Shown: piece by piece, positions 12,240 through 24,957 of the stretch
How the letters are laid out: each line of letters starts with the position of its first letter
Position numbering within the stretch: the stretch's first letter is position 1
Assembly (NCBI GenBank): GCA_021234155.1
Contig: JAJEKV010000048.1
Span: 1,829,873 to 1,893,872, forward strand
Length of the DNA stretch: 64,000 nt
Source of the DNA: Isoetes taiwanensis
Lineage: Eukaryota > Streptophyta > Lycopodiopsida > Isoetales > Isoetaceae
Reading direction: 5' to 3'
The notes under the pieces: generated by a model
What the model saw: only the letters and a program-made list of their open reading frames with translations
Databases searched by the model: none
What the model was told of the DNA's origin: nothing
Program-made: the position numbers and the translations under genes

Positions 12240-13800
12240 TACGGAACGCATACATCTCATTTAAAAAGTACTTTAAATATGTTTTTTAGAAGTATAAAAT
12301 ACTTATTAAATATGTAAAATACATACTTTACGTACAGTATGTTTACTTCCTGTAAATTTTAAAACTATTATTTTTGTATTAGAGTTGAAATAGTTGCAAC
12401 AACAATTAATAGGAAAAGAACTTCAAGTCAATAAGATTGTTTCCTATAAGAATGTTAAGAAGCTTTTGCATACAATTCAAGAAGATTGTCTCCTACAAGA
12501 GTGTCAAACTGGCATCCATATCTACTCATGGATATGTATGCCATGTTCTTTGTAGCATCTTACGACATCCATTCAAGAGACTCGGATAAGTGAATTTGGA
12601 CGGTTTAATATCCTGGTGTTGCATAGTTCAAAGCATTCTGTATTCTCCATTCTGGACATTTGCAGCAATTATCCTACTCCACTCTTAGATCCTGTATTGG
12701 CATTCTTTCAAAGACTCTGCTTATATTCTATACTCTTGCACCCAACATACTTGCCAATAAGGGCACTTGAAACAATGGTATCAGCTTGAAACCCGTGCTC
12801 AATGATGTCTTTATGAATCTGTCTTCTCTAATCCACATTAATGCATGCTTTTTAAATGCTTAGAAATGAGGCCTTCATTACTCTCCCATTCTTTCCTGCA
12901 TTTCATAGACATTTCTAACTAGGCTCTATTAGATATAGGAATAAAGCATAACAAATTTGGAACTGAGCATAATCTCTTTTGGCTATCATAGTATATAGCA
13001 TTGCACACAACCAGACCTTTAATCTAGTTCCCAAAATGCGTAATATGCATAAGGATATAAAAAAAACAGGCCTTATCATTTTGATTCTTCGCGGACCAAG
13101 TGTTTGTTGGATCTAACATGCGACCATTTCAGGAAATTAGAATACTACAAAACAGAGTAGTTGTTTCAGCATCTCTTTAACAGTTGAAACAATGTCTATC
13201 TTCTAAAAAACCTATTCCATGTAATTTTTTTGATGAATACATCCTTCTTTCTTACTTTTCACAAAGATTCTATTCCAGAAAGTCGTCTGATTCCAGAGAT
13301 AGCAAATAAAAATCATGACGGTAGTTGCGACCCATTTATTAAATCAGAACTTGTGTGATACAACTGAACCATTTGTCAGGCATTTTTAAGCTGCTTCAAG
13401 CCTTGAAAGAATAAAAAAGCTGATATTTAAAGCTATACTTGATATCAAAATGATGTTTAAAGTCGTGTTCTAAATCATGATATAAGCTTGCTGCATTATA
13501 TTGTTCTTCCTAAAGCCACAGTACCGGTGCAAGCTGCTGAATATTAAGAAGAAGATTTGCTCTGCCTCCTGGCATGATAAAACAAGGTGGTTACGGGTTA
13601 AGATAATTCCATTTAGCAATTTGCTAGAAGAAACAAAATGAGAAACTGGAAAGGGAGGTGGCCAGAGCATTTGTAACATTATTTGCAAAAAGCAAAACAA
13701 AGAGGAGAGATTGCATCTCCATCTCCATTCCGACGGCTAGGGCAAGGGGAAGGGGGGGGGGGAGGGACATAGGCAGAACGGGGGGGAAAAAATGCACAAG
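12240..13800. other. No gene seen
   Basis: AT-rich, with no open frame, splice-consistent exon or repeat structure that I can support. Confidence 0.4.
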
Positions 13801-13807
13801 GTTTTTG

Positions 13808-13808
<1 letters not shown>

Positions 13809-13900
<92 letters not shown>

Positions 13901-13908
13901 TTATTATT
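13809..13908. repeat. (ATT)n microsatellite, about 32 units
   Basis: An almost perfect ATT run preceded by a G-rich tract (13745-13790). Poly-Ile and poly-Tyr frames across it are artefacts. Confidence 0.97.
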
Positions 13909-14514
13909 TTGCATTTTTCCAATGGTCTATTGTCATTTGGATCATTTGGACCCCTTTCTTTTAAGTATATATCATACTTACTTTTTGTACTAATACATTT
14001 AGTACGGTATTAATAAAAGAAGAGCACAATTTGACTTAATAAGGAAGTTCTCTTCTATTCGGGAGGTTTTTGTCGTTTTCATGCGAGCCTCATTCTAGAA
14101 TCCCATCGATTGAGCCATCAAATAGAGATTCTAGAGGGGGCGAGCATGCATGTCTCGCATACATGCATTGCATGCTTTCTCTGGTTGGGAGATCGTGATT
14201 TTAGGCGAGGTTCTTCATCAACGTCTCATCGGCGCTTCTTCGTCTCTCTCAGCAGTACCTTATTCTCTATTCTTTGAAACCCACCCTCCCTCCCTTAATT
14301 GTTTGAGCATGCATGACCAGCCCCTCTATTTGAAGAGGTTTTTTTTTTGTCGCATGGCACGCTAATCAGTCCCTCCACTTTGGGAGGTTTGTTTTTCACA
14401 TTTGTTCTAGTGTTGGTGATGTGTAGGTACAGGTTGACAAGCGGCAGCAAGCTTCGACTTCTCCATTCATGGGGTTTTTTGAGAGCAAATTCTCTGCCTT
14501 ATATTTGTCCAAGT

Positions 14515-14600
14515 CCCTTGCCATAGGTTTATCACTAGGGTTTTTCCTCGAAAACCTTAAAGGGCAGGGTTTTCTAATCCCGGTGATAAGCATTCGGCAG
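14515..14600 (+). mobile_element. LINE 3'-UTR-like hairpin segment
   Basis: 'agggtttttcctcgaaaacct' followed by 'agggcagggttttctaatcccggtgataag' closely matches the 3' UTR hairpins of the LINE at 6345-6410. Only this part is recognisable. Confidence 0.4.
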
Positions 14601-15134
14601 GTACGCAAACCAAACATCTATTAGCATTGTATTTATTGGGGTCCAAGTTGTATAATTAGACATTCTCTTTATTTTTCTTTGTGGGTAGTTCGCATGTGTG
14701 CGGCTACCCACTATCCACCATTGTAGAAAATCTGCTGAGATGAATAAGAAGCCTATCTATTTGTCATTTTCATGCGAGCCCCATTCTAGAATAATAAGTT
14801 TTAATTAAGTGTCCTACAAGCCATTTACTGCAATAAACTTTTCAAATTCGTTTCTTATTGGAGAAGGGTATTCTTGCCATGGTTTGGACTATGATTTAGG
14901 TATAGTATTGTAGTGAAATTGGTATATTTTAGTGAGAATGAGCAGCTTGTCTGGTTTTTCCATGTTTCTTTTTTCGATTTTTTTAGGGGGGCCTTTTTTT
15001 GACCATTAGTCTGCAAATAGAATTGTTTGGAGTTGCAAACACAATTTCTCAGCTCTATTTTCATGCAAATTAGAGCGGGGTTGATACATGTGTGCTAGAA
15101 TAGGGTTGATTCAATGTACAGGATTATTGGCACC

Positions 15135-15323
15135 ATGGGAAAGTCTCTGCTTCTTTTTTTTTCCTTATTGTCTATTAGCAGTTTGGCATCCTCGAAGCAT
15201 AGTGGAGCATCTTTTGGTATGGTATCTTCCAGTTATGGCAGTCCTGAATTTTTGCGTCAGATTCCTTCTGCAGAGGAAGCAATGGCTCAGCTTTATGGTG
15301 AGCCCACTGCTATAGCTGGTTAA
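15135..15323 (+). CDS. Possible small secreted protein, 62 aa
   Basis: An ATG in a reasonable context (caccATGg) opens a 62-codon frame. It starts with a textbook signal peptide (MGKSLLLFFSLLSISSLASS; h-region about residues 4-17, Ala-Ser-Ser cleavage zone), followed by a short Ser/Gly-rich mature part ending in YGEPTAIAG and a stop. An upstream in-frame ATG at 15114 would spoil the signal peptide, so the second ATG is preferred. There are no cysteines, so it is not a typical cysteine-rich peptide. It could also be the first exon of a longer gene or a chance frame. Confidence 0.3.
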   Translation: MGKSLLLFFSLLSISSLASSKHSGASFGMVSSSYGSPEFLRQIPSAEEAMAQLYGEPTAIAG

Positions 15324-16511
15324 GGGCAGAAGCCATAACCAGAGTTTGAGCACAGGGAGGGATGGTCGATTGCATCATTGGATTCCTGATTCTTCCAGGG
15401 GTGTGCACCCATGTTTTTTTTTTTTTTTTTTTGGGTTTTACTTTTTTTTGTTTGGTTTGTTTTGCACCATTAATTGTGAAAGGCTTTTTTCTTGTCAAAT
15501 TTCTATTAGCCATTGATTTAAGATATAGCATAGAATGCCAATATACCTATTTGCTTTATAACGATGAGATTGATCTTTTTTATTTTGACAAATCAAAAGT
15601 CCGCTATAAAGATTTTATGCCTGTTAAAAGAATAGAATAGATTTGATTTTTTAAAGTCCACAAAGACGAAAAGGCAAAACTGCAATTGAAGAGGCAAAAT
15701 AAGGGTTCAAAGGGAAAAAATGGGCATTTAAAACAAAGAAGGGAAAATTCTGAATATACCTCTCAAGTTTATCTAAATTCTACGAATATCTGTAAACTTG
15801 AGGAAGTATATCTGGAGGTGGAATAGCACCCTCCGCTATGGCCTGTATTTTAAATATTATCTTCAACTGAAGAGCACGTGCTGCTGAGTTGAGTTGCTTA
15901 ATTAGAATCAAAAGCCTCTTGAGCAGATTTTCCAAACAAAAAACGTATATTTGCTGTATATAAATGCAAGTCAATAGCATGAACATGACGAGCTATCGCA
16001 GGAAACATCTTTTACAAACCATGCATGCTGCACAAGCCCACCTTAACATCAAAAGAAACGACATCGAAGCTTATAAACATTGTGATGCCACTAACATTCG
16101 TCCACCCTTTTGTATCATAGTAAACTTGACAAAGCGGCACTGATAAATGTTTGCCTGCCACCATGATTATGCCACCGTCTAATCAATGGCAAAAGTCAGT
16201 CTTGGTCAACTGTACAAGTAACTTCTTTAAGATATATCTCGACCTTAGTGTTTGTGGACCACTTCAGCAGCAATCCGGCTCCCACGGCGGGCAGGAATGC
16301 ATCTTCCAGATGAAACAACATCGGGGCCTGGACTTGAGTCGTTAAAACTTCTCCTTAATCTCTGAAACGAATTGGAGCCAAGACTAGGCCGTGATAACAT
16401 GCCCTTTGTAATGTTCTCTGGACCTTGCTGCCTGTGTAACCATTCATTGTGTAATCATGTACCAATATAAAACATCACGAGCAATGCATTTAATAATTTG
16501 CCTAGACAGAC

Positions 16512-17125
16512 TCACTGTTTCGCAATAGAATAACGTCCAATGGAGAACCCTGAAGATCTTGTAGCCCCTGATGCTAAAGGGGATTCTGTTATAAACAACA
16601 GAGTCAAAACAAAATAATTGTAATTAAGCAGCACACTTCATAGACACTAACCTTGAGAAGTACATATGCTCCGCACCCGTTGTCCCACTGAATGCATGTA
16701 TTTATCATCCTGTCAGAAGAAAATAAGTGCTAACTAAGAAGGGGCAGCTTCAAAAGAGATTGGAGAAGATCACGGCATATTACCAGCTTTGTTGCTGTTG
16801 TCTTTCCAGATAAAGCACCTATTGAAGAGCAATTTCATCAGTCACTAGTTTTGGATGCCAAAATCCGGTTGACACAAATTACAAGAAAAAGAAAGATATC
16901 ATGATCTGCAAAATATACCATTTTTACCTCCCCCCAAAAGTGATTGACTTTGGTTGTCAGAAATTCGCTTGATGCTTTGCGTACCTAAATTATAAAGAAA
17001 ATATTCACTTAGCAAGCGCAGTTACTAGGAATATACACATAAGAATATGCACAGAGACCTGCAACGCTTTGCAGTTTAGGTTCCCTTGTGTATAGGACTG
17101 GAACAGATGCCTGGAAATGGATAAT

Positions 17126-17156
<31 letters not shown>

Positions 17157-19401
17157 ACCATATAAACAACAGACTGATGCAACATCTCTAGTAATGAGAA
17201 TTAAATTACCTTAAAAAAAGGGTGCTTAATCAACTCCGCAGCCGTTGGTCTCTTCAATGGATCCCATGCAAACATTGACTGAAAGGAAAGGGAACAAATA
17301 ATTAATCCCAGAGAGTAAGGAGGACTTCAAAATAGGGGTCATACCGACATAAGGTTGATAGCCTCCAGGCTTGCATTAGGTATCAAAGATGCAAGGCTTG
17401 TTGCAGATAACTACAGAAGATAAAAGATGAAAATAAAAAGATAATTCCTTGAAACATCCCATAAGTTATGTGCACATAAGTGCTTCTACCCGGGGAAAAC
17501 GGTAGTTCATGGAATCCGCAAGCTTCATGCCATCAGACCATGTTCGCTGGTCTGGAGAACCTATCACTCGACAGATCTTACTTATTTCATCAGCCTCGCT
17601 GCAATAACCACCAATAGATGACTTCCATAGTCTCAATTAAACCCAAACTCTTCTGAACATGCTCATTACAACTAAGGATTAAGTTCAGAAAATGTAGGCA
17701 CAATGAAGCATTGATAAATGTTACATAGGCGCCTGAAGCAAAAAGATGATTTCTTGTCTACAAACAACACCCTTATAGAGAACTGCTATGCCAATTTTAA
17801 GCCATAAACCTCTTACCTTATACCAGGAAATATTGGACGCAAAGTAAAAAGTTCAGCCATAATAGCTCCCACAGCCCACATGTCTGGTAATAAGAAACAA
17901 TGTAAATTGGTTAAAAAAAATAGAACTCTAAAATTATTGTACCATTAAACAAAAAACCTCGAAATTATTGTGCCATATTATCCTTTACCAATTGCAGCAC
18001 CATAGCGTGAAGATTGAAGCAAAACCTCTGGTGCGCGGTACCTATGTGCCAAAGGCAAAATTAATATCTACGAAAAATGCTTCGTTGTGGGTATCTCTGA
18101 AATCTATTAACATGTCCCAGACGACTACAAGAATAGAAATATCAAAACGAAAAAAAGTTAGTCCTAACCATCTCGTGGACACGTAATCTGTAAAGGGAGG
18201 TCCAGAAAGGACTTCCCTAGCGAGACCAAAGTCTCCAACTTTTATAATATCCTTTGTAACCAAAAGATTCTCTGCAGGAAAACAAAAGACAATTTTAACT
18301 TAAATTTGAAGTCCGTAGCATTAGAGCATATAGAGAGGTGAACAACAACCTGGCTTAAGATCACGATGAAAGTAACCATGTTTGTGCATATAATCTAAAG
18401 CTTGTAAAATTTGAAAAGACCAGTTCCTCACTTTAGCTTCTGGGAAAGGTTTTTGCCTTTCTTTTATCATCTGATAAAGATTGCATTCCTGCAATACAAT
18501 CCAAGAATGAATATTATCGGCAGAACATTCAAGAACAAAAATTAAAAAACATCAATAGAAAGAAAGGGATGGCACAAGCTACACATTAAGCTCGTGAAAT
18601 ACATTCACAGTCCCTTTCTGTTTACTATTCACCAGAACAAGCTACACACGGTAGTGGACGAAATATATTTGTTTGCTAATTACCAATCATAGCCACATAA
18701 ATGTGAATTTTTTGCACCAGTTTCTTAGACCACAGATATAGCATGCCAAATTCATGTAATCTCTATGAATATCCTGGTGCATAACTCAAAAGAGAAAAGC
18801 AATGCAATGCAAGTGGAAAGACTCACTAAGCAATATTGCTTCTACCTTTTGCGCAGGTTCTCTCTAGTTATCCAACAATGTAAAACATCCAGATTAATAA
18901 CGAAGAGTTCTCAACAGAGAAACTAAGTACCATGTATTCAAAGACAAAATACAGTTCGTCATGCTCGCGAATCACCTCTTTCAACTTTACAATATTAGGA
19001 TGATTCAACTTCTTAAGAGACTGTAATCACACAGAATGTCATTTTAATGAATGTTTCAATAAATAATAATTAAAAAAACACACTATACCGTCACTTCTCG
19101 CAAGTTCATGCACTCCTCCCACGTAAAAAACTTCCTCTTCATCTTCTTGATGGCAACCTAAAGAATTAACAGATGAATACTTATTCATCATAAATATCTC
19201 TTTGATGCATATTTTGGCAAAATCTTAGATGACGTACAATTTCATTTGTTAAGCGATTTGATGCTTTCCATACCCTCCCATAAGTCCCATCTCCTAACTG
19301 TCTAATAACCTTGTACCTGATGTAACTAATGACTTAGCAGAGCCTTATGAAAGTAAGGTCAGAACCATCTGGAAATTTCATAGAAGAACTTACCTCTCCA
19401 T
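16512..19401 (-). CDS. MAK/ICK-type (RCK family) serine/threonine protein kinase, 16 coding exons
   Basis: Complete model, 375 aa. Exons (high to low): 19401-19394, 19316-19238, 19157-19089, 19020-18931, 18488-18350, 18271-18169, 18041-17989, 17883-17817, 17598-17490, 17410-17345, 17278-17210, 17110-17059, 16984-16928, 16818-16784, 16709-16652, 16585-16512. All introns are GT-AG and phases agree throughout. Features: P-loop GDGTYGRV (11-18), VAIKK lysine (33), HRDLKPEN (123-130), DFG (142-144), TDY activation motif (156-158) in [22 protein letters not shown] and [11 protein letters not shown]. The TxY motif and FEYMECNLYQ place it with the plant relatives of MAK/ICK/LF4 (CDKF;4-like), Ser/Thr kinases tied to growth and, in flagellates, flagellar length control. 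The C-terminal extension (about 95 residues) is shorter than in the flowering-plant homologues I know. It appears intact and probably functional. Confidence 0.93.
17129..17156. repeat. (TA)n microsatellite in a kinase intron
   Basis: A TA run within the intron between the 17278-17210 and 17110-17059 exons of the kinase gene; it does not touch the splice sites. Confidence 0.9.
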
Positions 19402-21290
19402 TTTCAGTAGATAATGGAAGTCAAAGTAGCCTTTGACAAGCAGCAATTTTCATATGTAGGAGAGCAAAACTGAGCTCTCAACAGGCAGCAAAATTACATG
19501 TAAGATATCTAGATACCCACCTTTGCCACTGGAGAAGGATCAAAATATTATACATAACTCTCCTAATACAACATAGTGACTCAGATCCTTAACACTCTCT
19601 GCCAACGGCTTCCCGCAGATTGCTGGGCTAGGTTACAAACTTATCATCCAAAGAGCAGCAGCAGTGCCGCTGCAGCATCGCCGCCTCATCCCATAACATC
19701 TACCATCACCATTTGTTTATCTACTGCCACCAACCATGCAACCATATTGGAGAGGAATAGCAGCAGAAGCTGCGGCTCCTTGAATTGGAGCCTAGGCAAC
19801 ATTTTTTTAACGTGGCAAAGCACTGCAATTTGACGAATATGAAAAGGGTTAGAAACTGCAACTATTACAATCCGGTTAGCAATGAGGACAAAGAGGCATC
19901 ATGCAAAAGCCGCAACAATAAAGGGCCTCAACCCAGTTCTATTTAGCTGAAACGGATGAATTCTAGAAATGAAAGATTTAGACCACAACCAATTATAGAG
20001 ATGGATATGATCTTCTTTTCTGGTGTCAGGACTAAAATATGATTCCTACCGTGAAGGGGTGGAAGCCGGCGACGGCACAGGGGCCGCTACGAGTGCAAAA
20101 TCCAGCTCGATCCGCCGGAAGAGGGTACATTCAGCTACCCAGGAAAGGAGGCAGAAACCTCGAGTAAAGGCCTAGTCCTAAAATATTAACTAGGCTAAAA
20201 GGTCGTGTTGCTCACGTTGTACTACCATTGAAATTGTATTACCACGTCATATTCACGTTAGCCTAGGGTGGTCTTTTTTTTTTGGGGGGTAAGAATTTTT
20301 TGATTAATATAAAAACAAGGTACACGACCTTCTTGTGGGCTCCACAATAGGCCACATAGGAAGTATACAATGCTCTTGGTCACCAGATAGAAAGAATTGT
20401 CTAGGGTGGTCTCAAATGTGTTTTCCTAAGCATTTTAGTGGGGCGGGGTTGCAGCATGACCGGATTGGGGGTTTTCTTGGCGGCCAAAATGATTGCTTTT
20501 TGTGGCGGCATCAACGGATTGCTCCAAAGGGTGCCTCGGGCAAATCTCCTGGCAATATGGATGGCGCCCAGGCCCCCGCAAAGGATGGATGGCGTCTGAG
20601 GCGGACCCTTGTACTTGAAGCACCGATTGCATGCTGGCGAGGCCCTACAATGCTGGATGGTGGAAGATGGAGCCTTGGGCGCTTGATTTTTGCACCTCCT
20701 TCTACAAAGATTTCTCTCTAGGTTTTCTCCTTCCCCGGACTATTCTAATTGGATTTGGTTTTAAATAAATGCCCTCTCACCTTTCTATGTCGTTGCTATG
20801 GGGGTTTTGGGACTCTACGTTTTAAAAATTTTATGGTCTAAAATTTGATCGAGTTACTCGATTCCCACCGGGATCTCAAAGATTTTTGCCACGGTTTTGA
20901 AAGTGGAGAGGATGGAGGTTTAAGATTCATGAGTCCGCGATTCTCAAGAGGTTAGGTTTTCATTTGTTGGAGGTTGCCATTGCTTTTTGCGGCGGCATAG
21001 CTTTTGGATCTGATACCATCATGGCATTTTTCCCAAAGGGTTTTTTTAATCTCCATGGTGCTCACCTAGATTCCCATGCAATGTATTTTTGTTTTCTTTG
21101 TACTTGTGGTCGCATGTCCTTCGTGACGCTGCCTTTGTGGTGCGACGTAAAAATATACTTCCTTCCTTCCTTCCTTCCTAAAAACAAATAATGCCAAAAG
21201 GGATCTAAGAAATAGCACGTATTTGACCCAAAATGAATCTTTTTTTTTTCCTCCAAAATCAAATCTATATCAAAATATATATATACAAGT
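19402..21290. other. Kinase upstream region; no further gene seen
   Basis: This holds the kinase 5' UTR and promoter side. Frames at 19576-19833 and 20335-20721 lack recognisable domains. A T-run with a G tract at 20275-20287 followed by AT-rich sequence may be another LINE 3' end on the minus strand, but no coding part supports it. A short CTTC run is at 21160-21178. Confidence 0.35.
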
Positions 21291-22705
21291 GTTTGTACTA
21301 TGAAGGACTACATGAGACCGACCCTACAATGTGGATGGTGGAAGATGCCCTTAGATTTTTAAGATTCTACAAAGATTTCTCTAGGTTCTCAAAAGACTAT
21401 TCTAAGATTCTCATAAATTCCTCACAATTCTATGTAGATTCTCCTAGATTCGTTCAAATTTTATAAAAATTCCACTAGATTCCCCTATATTCTCAAAGAT
21501 TTTATGACGATTCCCTTGGATTCCTCGAGATTCTCAAAGATTTTCATGAGATTCCCATAGATTCCCTTGAGATACCCCTAGATTCCCAAAGATTGTCTCA
21601 AGATTCACCTAGATTCCCCATGATTCTATGTGAATTCTCTTCGGTTCCCTTATATTCTATGAAGATTTCTTTAGGTTCTCCAAAATTTCATCAAGATTCC
21701 CCATGATTACTAAAGATTTTATGAAGATTCCTTTAGATAATGAAAATATACTTAGATTCTTCAAGATTCCATCAAGATTCCCCTAGATTCTACCAAGATT
21801 CCTCTAGATTCTCAAAGATTCTCTCAAGATTCGCATAAATTCCCCAAGATTCTATGTGGATTCTCCTAGATTCTGTAACTAAGAAGATTCCACTAGATTC
21901 TCAAATATTCTATGAAGATTCCTTTCGATTTCCTTAGATCCCTTCGAGATTCCCCTAGATTCCTAAAGATTGCCCCAAGATTCACCTAGATTCCCCATGA
22001 TTCTATGTAGATCCTCTTAGATTCCCTTAGATTTTATGAAGATTCCTTTAAATTCCCTTAGATCCATTCCTTAGGTTCTCCAAAATTCCATCAAGGATTC
22101 AGAATTTAAAAGATTCTATTAAGATTTCTCTAGATTCTCAAAGATTCTCAAAGATTCTATGTAGATTCTCATAGATTCTCGAAGCCTATCAAGGTTCCCC
22201 TAGATTCTCAAATATTTTATGAAGATTCCCCTTTTTCCATAAATTCTCTCAAGATTCCCATAGATCCTCAAAGATTATCCCAAGATTCATCTAGATATCA
22301 CAATTCTATGTAGATTCCGTTAGATCCTATGAAGATTTTCGTGGATCCTAGAAGAGTCCATCAAGATTCCCCTATATTTTTAAAGATTCCATCAGGAATC
22401 CCCTACATTCCAAAATTCTCTCAAGATTCACATAGATTCCCCAAGATTCTATGTAGATTCTCCTAGATTCTCTAAGATGCTATCAAGATTCCCCTAGATT
22501 CTCAAATATTCTATGAGATTCCCTAGATTCCCATAGATCCTCTTGAGATTCCCATAGTCCCTAAGGTTCTCTTGAGATTCCCTAAATTCCCAAAGACTAT
22601 TCCAAGATTCCTCTAGATTCTCCAAGATTCTATGTAGATTCTCTTAGCTTCCTGAGATCTTATGAGGATTCCCCTAGATTTCCAACTATTCTCCCAAGAA
22701 TCCCA
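21270..22705 (+). repeat. Degenerate ~10-bp AGATTC array, about 1.4 kb
   Basis: After a lead-in (tatatatatacaagtgtttgtactatgaagg, 21280-21310) the sequence is built almost entirely of AGATTC followed by four or five variable bases (ccct, tcaa, tatga, ctct). This gives a period near 10 bp with longer higher-order blocks. There is no coding capacity. A second array with the same lead-in is at 52612-53035, which suggests one repeat family rather than chance drift. Confidence 0.85.
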
Positions 22706-22761
22706 TAGATCTTGCAAGGCCTCCTTGTCCATTCACCCTGAAATTGGACCCCATTGCCCAT

Positions 22762-22785
22762 CAAATTGGGCGGGCGCCCAATTTG
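22762..22785. repeat. Perfect 24-bp hairpin
   Basis: CAAATTGGGCG and its exact complement are separated by GG, immediately downstream of the GATTC array. It may mark the 3' boundary of the repeat element, since Helitrons carry a 3' hairpin, but no CTRR end was confirmed. Confidence 0.6.
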
Positions 22786-23004
22786 AGAGTCCCGTGAGCC
22801 CCACCTTCATCAACCCCTTTACTGCGAGTTACGTGTCTTCGAAGGCGATTAAAAAACAAGAAGCTTCTTGGATCATAAATGTTTTGCCACCCTACTAACT
22901 TTTTAGTAATGAGAGTGCTACCTCATCTCTTTAAAAAACTAGCAGAACTGCAGGGTTGGGAAGAAGGCTAGGCAGTCGGGTTCGCGTTATCAACTAAATT
23001 GGCA

Positions 23005-23125
23005 TGCACATTTGTAGTGGTGACTTGCTTGTAGATTGAACAGAGGCATGCACGTTTGTAGTGGACTCGCTTGCAAATTGAAAACAGATTGAAAAGTGGT
23101 GACTCGCTTGCAAATTGAAAACAGA
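23005..23125 (+). repeat. Short local tandem repeats
   Basis: 'ggcatgcac.tttgtagtgg' occurs twice and 'gtgactcgcttgcaaattgaaaacagattgaaaa' is repeated in part two to three times. Non-coding. Confidence 0.75.
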
Positions 23126-23814
23126 TTGAAAACAGAGATATGGGGGAAAAAAAAGAAGGGGGTAAGCTTAAGTATGCAACGTCTCATTTGCATCGTCGTC
23201 AACTATGGAAGGACAGTTGGAGAGGCTTTGACCTGAAGAGGGTCAATTTAAAGTATACAATATGCTAATTTGGACTATATTCTCTACTCTGCTAGAGTGC
23301 CCACATTCGTGATATGTTGAGTAAATTTTTTAGCACATCAAAGCCCCCCCTGTGTAATGGAACATAGCTCATACACATTGCTGGGTATTGGATTATGATC
23401 AGACTAGCCATAATGCCATCTCATAAAATAAAAATTTGTAGTCTATTCACAAATGGATGGCAACACATAATTTTGTGGAGTTGAATTGCATCGTATATTA
23501 ATTGCGGCCTTTATCTATTGTTATGGAAGGAGATGATGGTGACAAACGAGGTTTGCATGTTGATAACTTTGAAAGAGTTGGTTGTTAACTTGTAGCAAAG
23601 CATTCGAATCGGCATCTCGTCTAAAAGATTAGGATACAACACAAAACAAGGAAGCTTCCTAGCAGAATACCAATATGGATTTAATTTCTTATTGGGTATC
23701 TTTTTCATTCCTTCATAGAAGCCAATGAAGTTGTATATATACAGAAATATCCAAAGGCTTTGCTTCTGCTGGAATGCTTGCATATGTATCTACCCTGTTT
23801 TTAGTGGTTATAGG

Positions 23815-23945
23815 AAAACCAAATTTTGAACCATGGAGCTCTATGAGTGACCAATTTCAAAGAACAATTGCAAAGCACCTATAATCATAACCAAACTTTG
23901 AACCATGGAGCTCTACGAGTGGCCAATTTCAAAGCCCCTGTAATC
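23815..23945 (+). repeat. Tandem duplication, about 70 bp unit
   Basis: Two copies share 'accaaa.tttgaaccatggagctcta.gagtg.ccaatttcaaag' and differ by a few bases. Confidence 0.85.
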
Positions 23946-24439
23946 ATGGCAACATTGAAGAGTCGTTCTGCCATAGTGGTATAATGTAATTTTGCAAACA
24001 TACAATTAACAACAGCTCATGCCCTTACACAACTTTTCCACATAGAACACAATAGCCATAACACTATAGTTTTTACACAAATGCACTTAGCTACCAACCA
24101 CTCAATTGTAAAATAATGGCTGCCAACCATGCCTAGAATTCATTCAAATAATATAGGGATATGCTATGCTTAACATGCATTTTTGTTTCCTTCTTTCATC
24201 TTTTTATTTATTTACATTTCTGGAGTTAACAATTTGTTCCACAAGGAAGAGTCATCCTAGCATATCCCAAAACTTCAACACTTTTTCCCGAGTGCTAAGA
24301 TTCCAATGTATGCCATGTTGAACAGTCATTCAAACCATTGCTAAAAAAAATCAATTAAAAAATATGAAGGGTGTCTCAATCGCCTTATGTGGGAGCATTT
24401 GTTAGTATTCTAGTTTTGAGCTTAATGCTTTGCTTCAGG

Positions 24440-24610
24440 AACAGGGAGCATACAGCCAGGAGTGGGGAAATGCTCTGTATAAGGAAGCAGGCTAAAAGAC
24501 CCAGGAATTGGCCTTAGAAATCCATGAATTGGACTGGTAAACCCAGCGATTGTGCAGGTTGAGCCTAAAAAACCATCAATTGCACTGACAAATCCGTCCG
24601 GTTGGGCTGA
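24440..24610 (-). repeat. ~21-bp minisatellite with an open 7-residue repeat
   Basis: Units of the type 'ggaTTTxTxAGxxCAATT' recur four to five times. On the minus strand the 65-codon frame reads as a GF-containing heptad repeat (SPIHGFLRPIPGSF). There is no known family or splice partner; a repeat artefact is more likely than a gene. Confidence 0.4.
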
Positions 24611-24957
24611 CAGGTCCATGATTTTGAGCTAAGGCCTTTTTGCATTTTATCATGTGCCAAAAGTGTGCAGCTCAATAAAAAAAAACTGTTTAAAGAAGCC
24701 AAAGTCCATATACACTCGTTTATAGGCCATGCTATTATACATCAGCATCTTTTACTTCTCTTTCATTGGAATATTTGCTTGTGAGATAGTTGCATATGGA
24801 TGTAAAAGCAGACATGGTTGTCTCTTCATGGACAGTGGTTCCAGCCGACACCATCTGGCACTTGCACCATTCTATTCTATTCTATTCATTCTGCACTGAT
24901 CAGCATTTCAGTGTCTACAACATTAAAATCATTGTTTTCCACCATTGGAGAACTAAG

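Noticed and set aside
13792-14013. Poly-Tyr and poly-Ile frames
   Set aside because: Translations of the ATT microsatellite.
19576-19833. 85-codon frame upstream of the kinase
   Set aside because: Low-complexity Ser/Ala/Pro content, in the kinase 5' region, no splice support.
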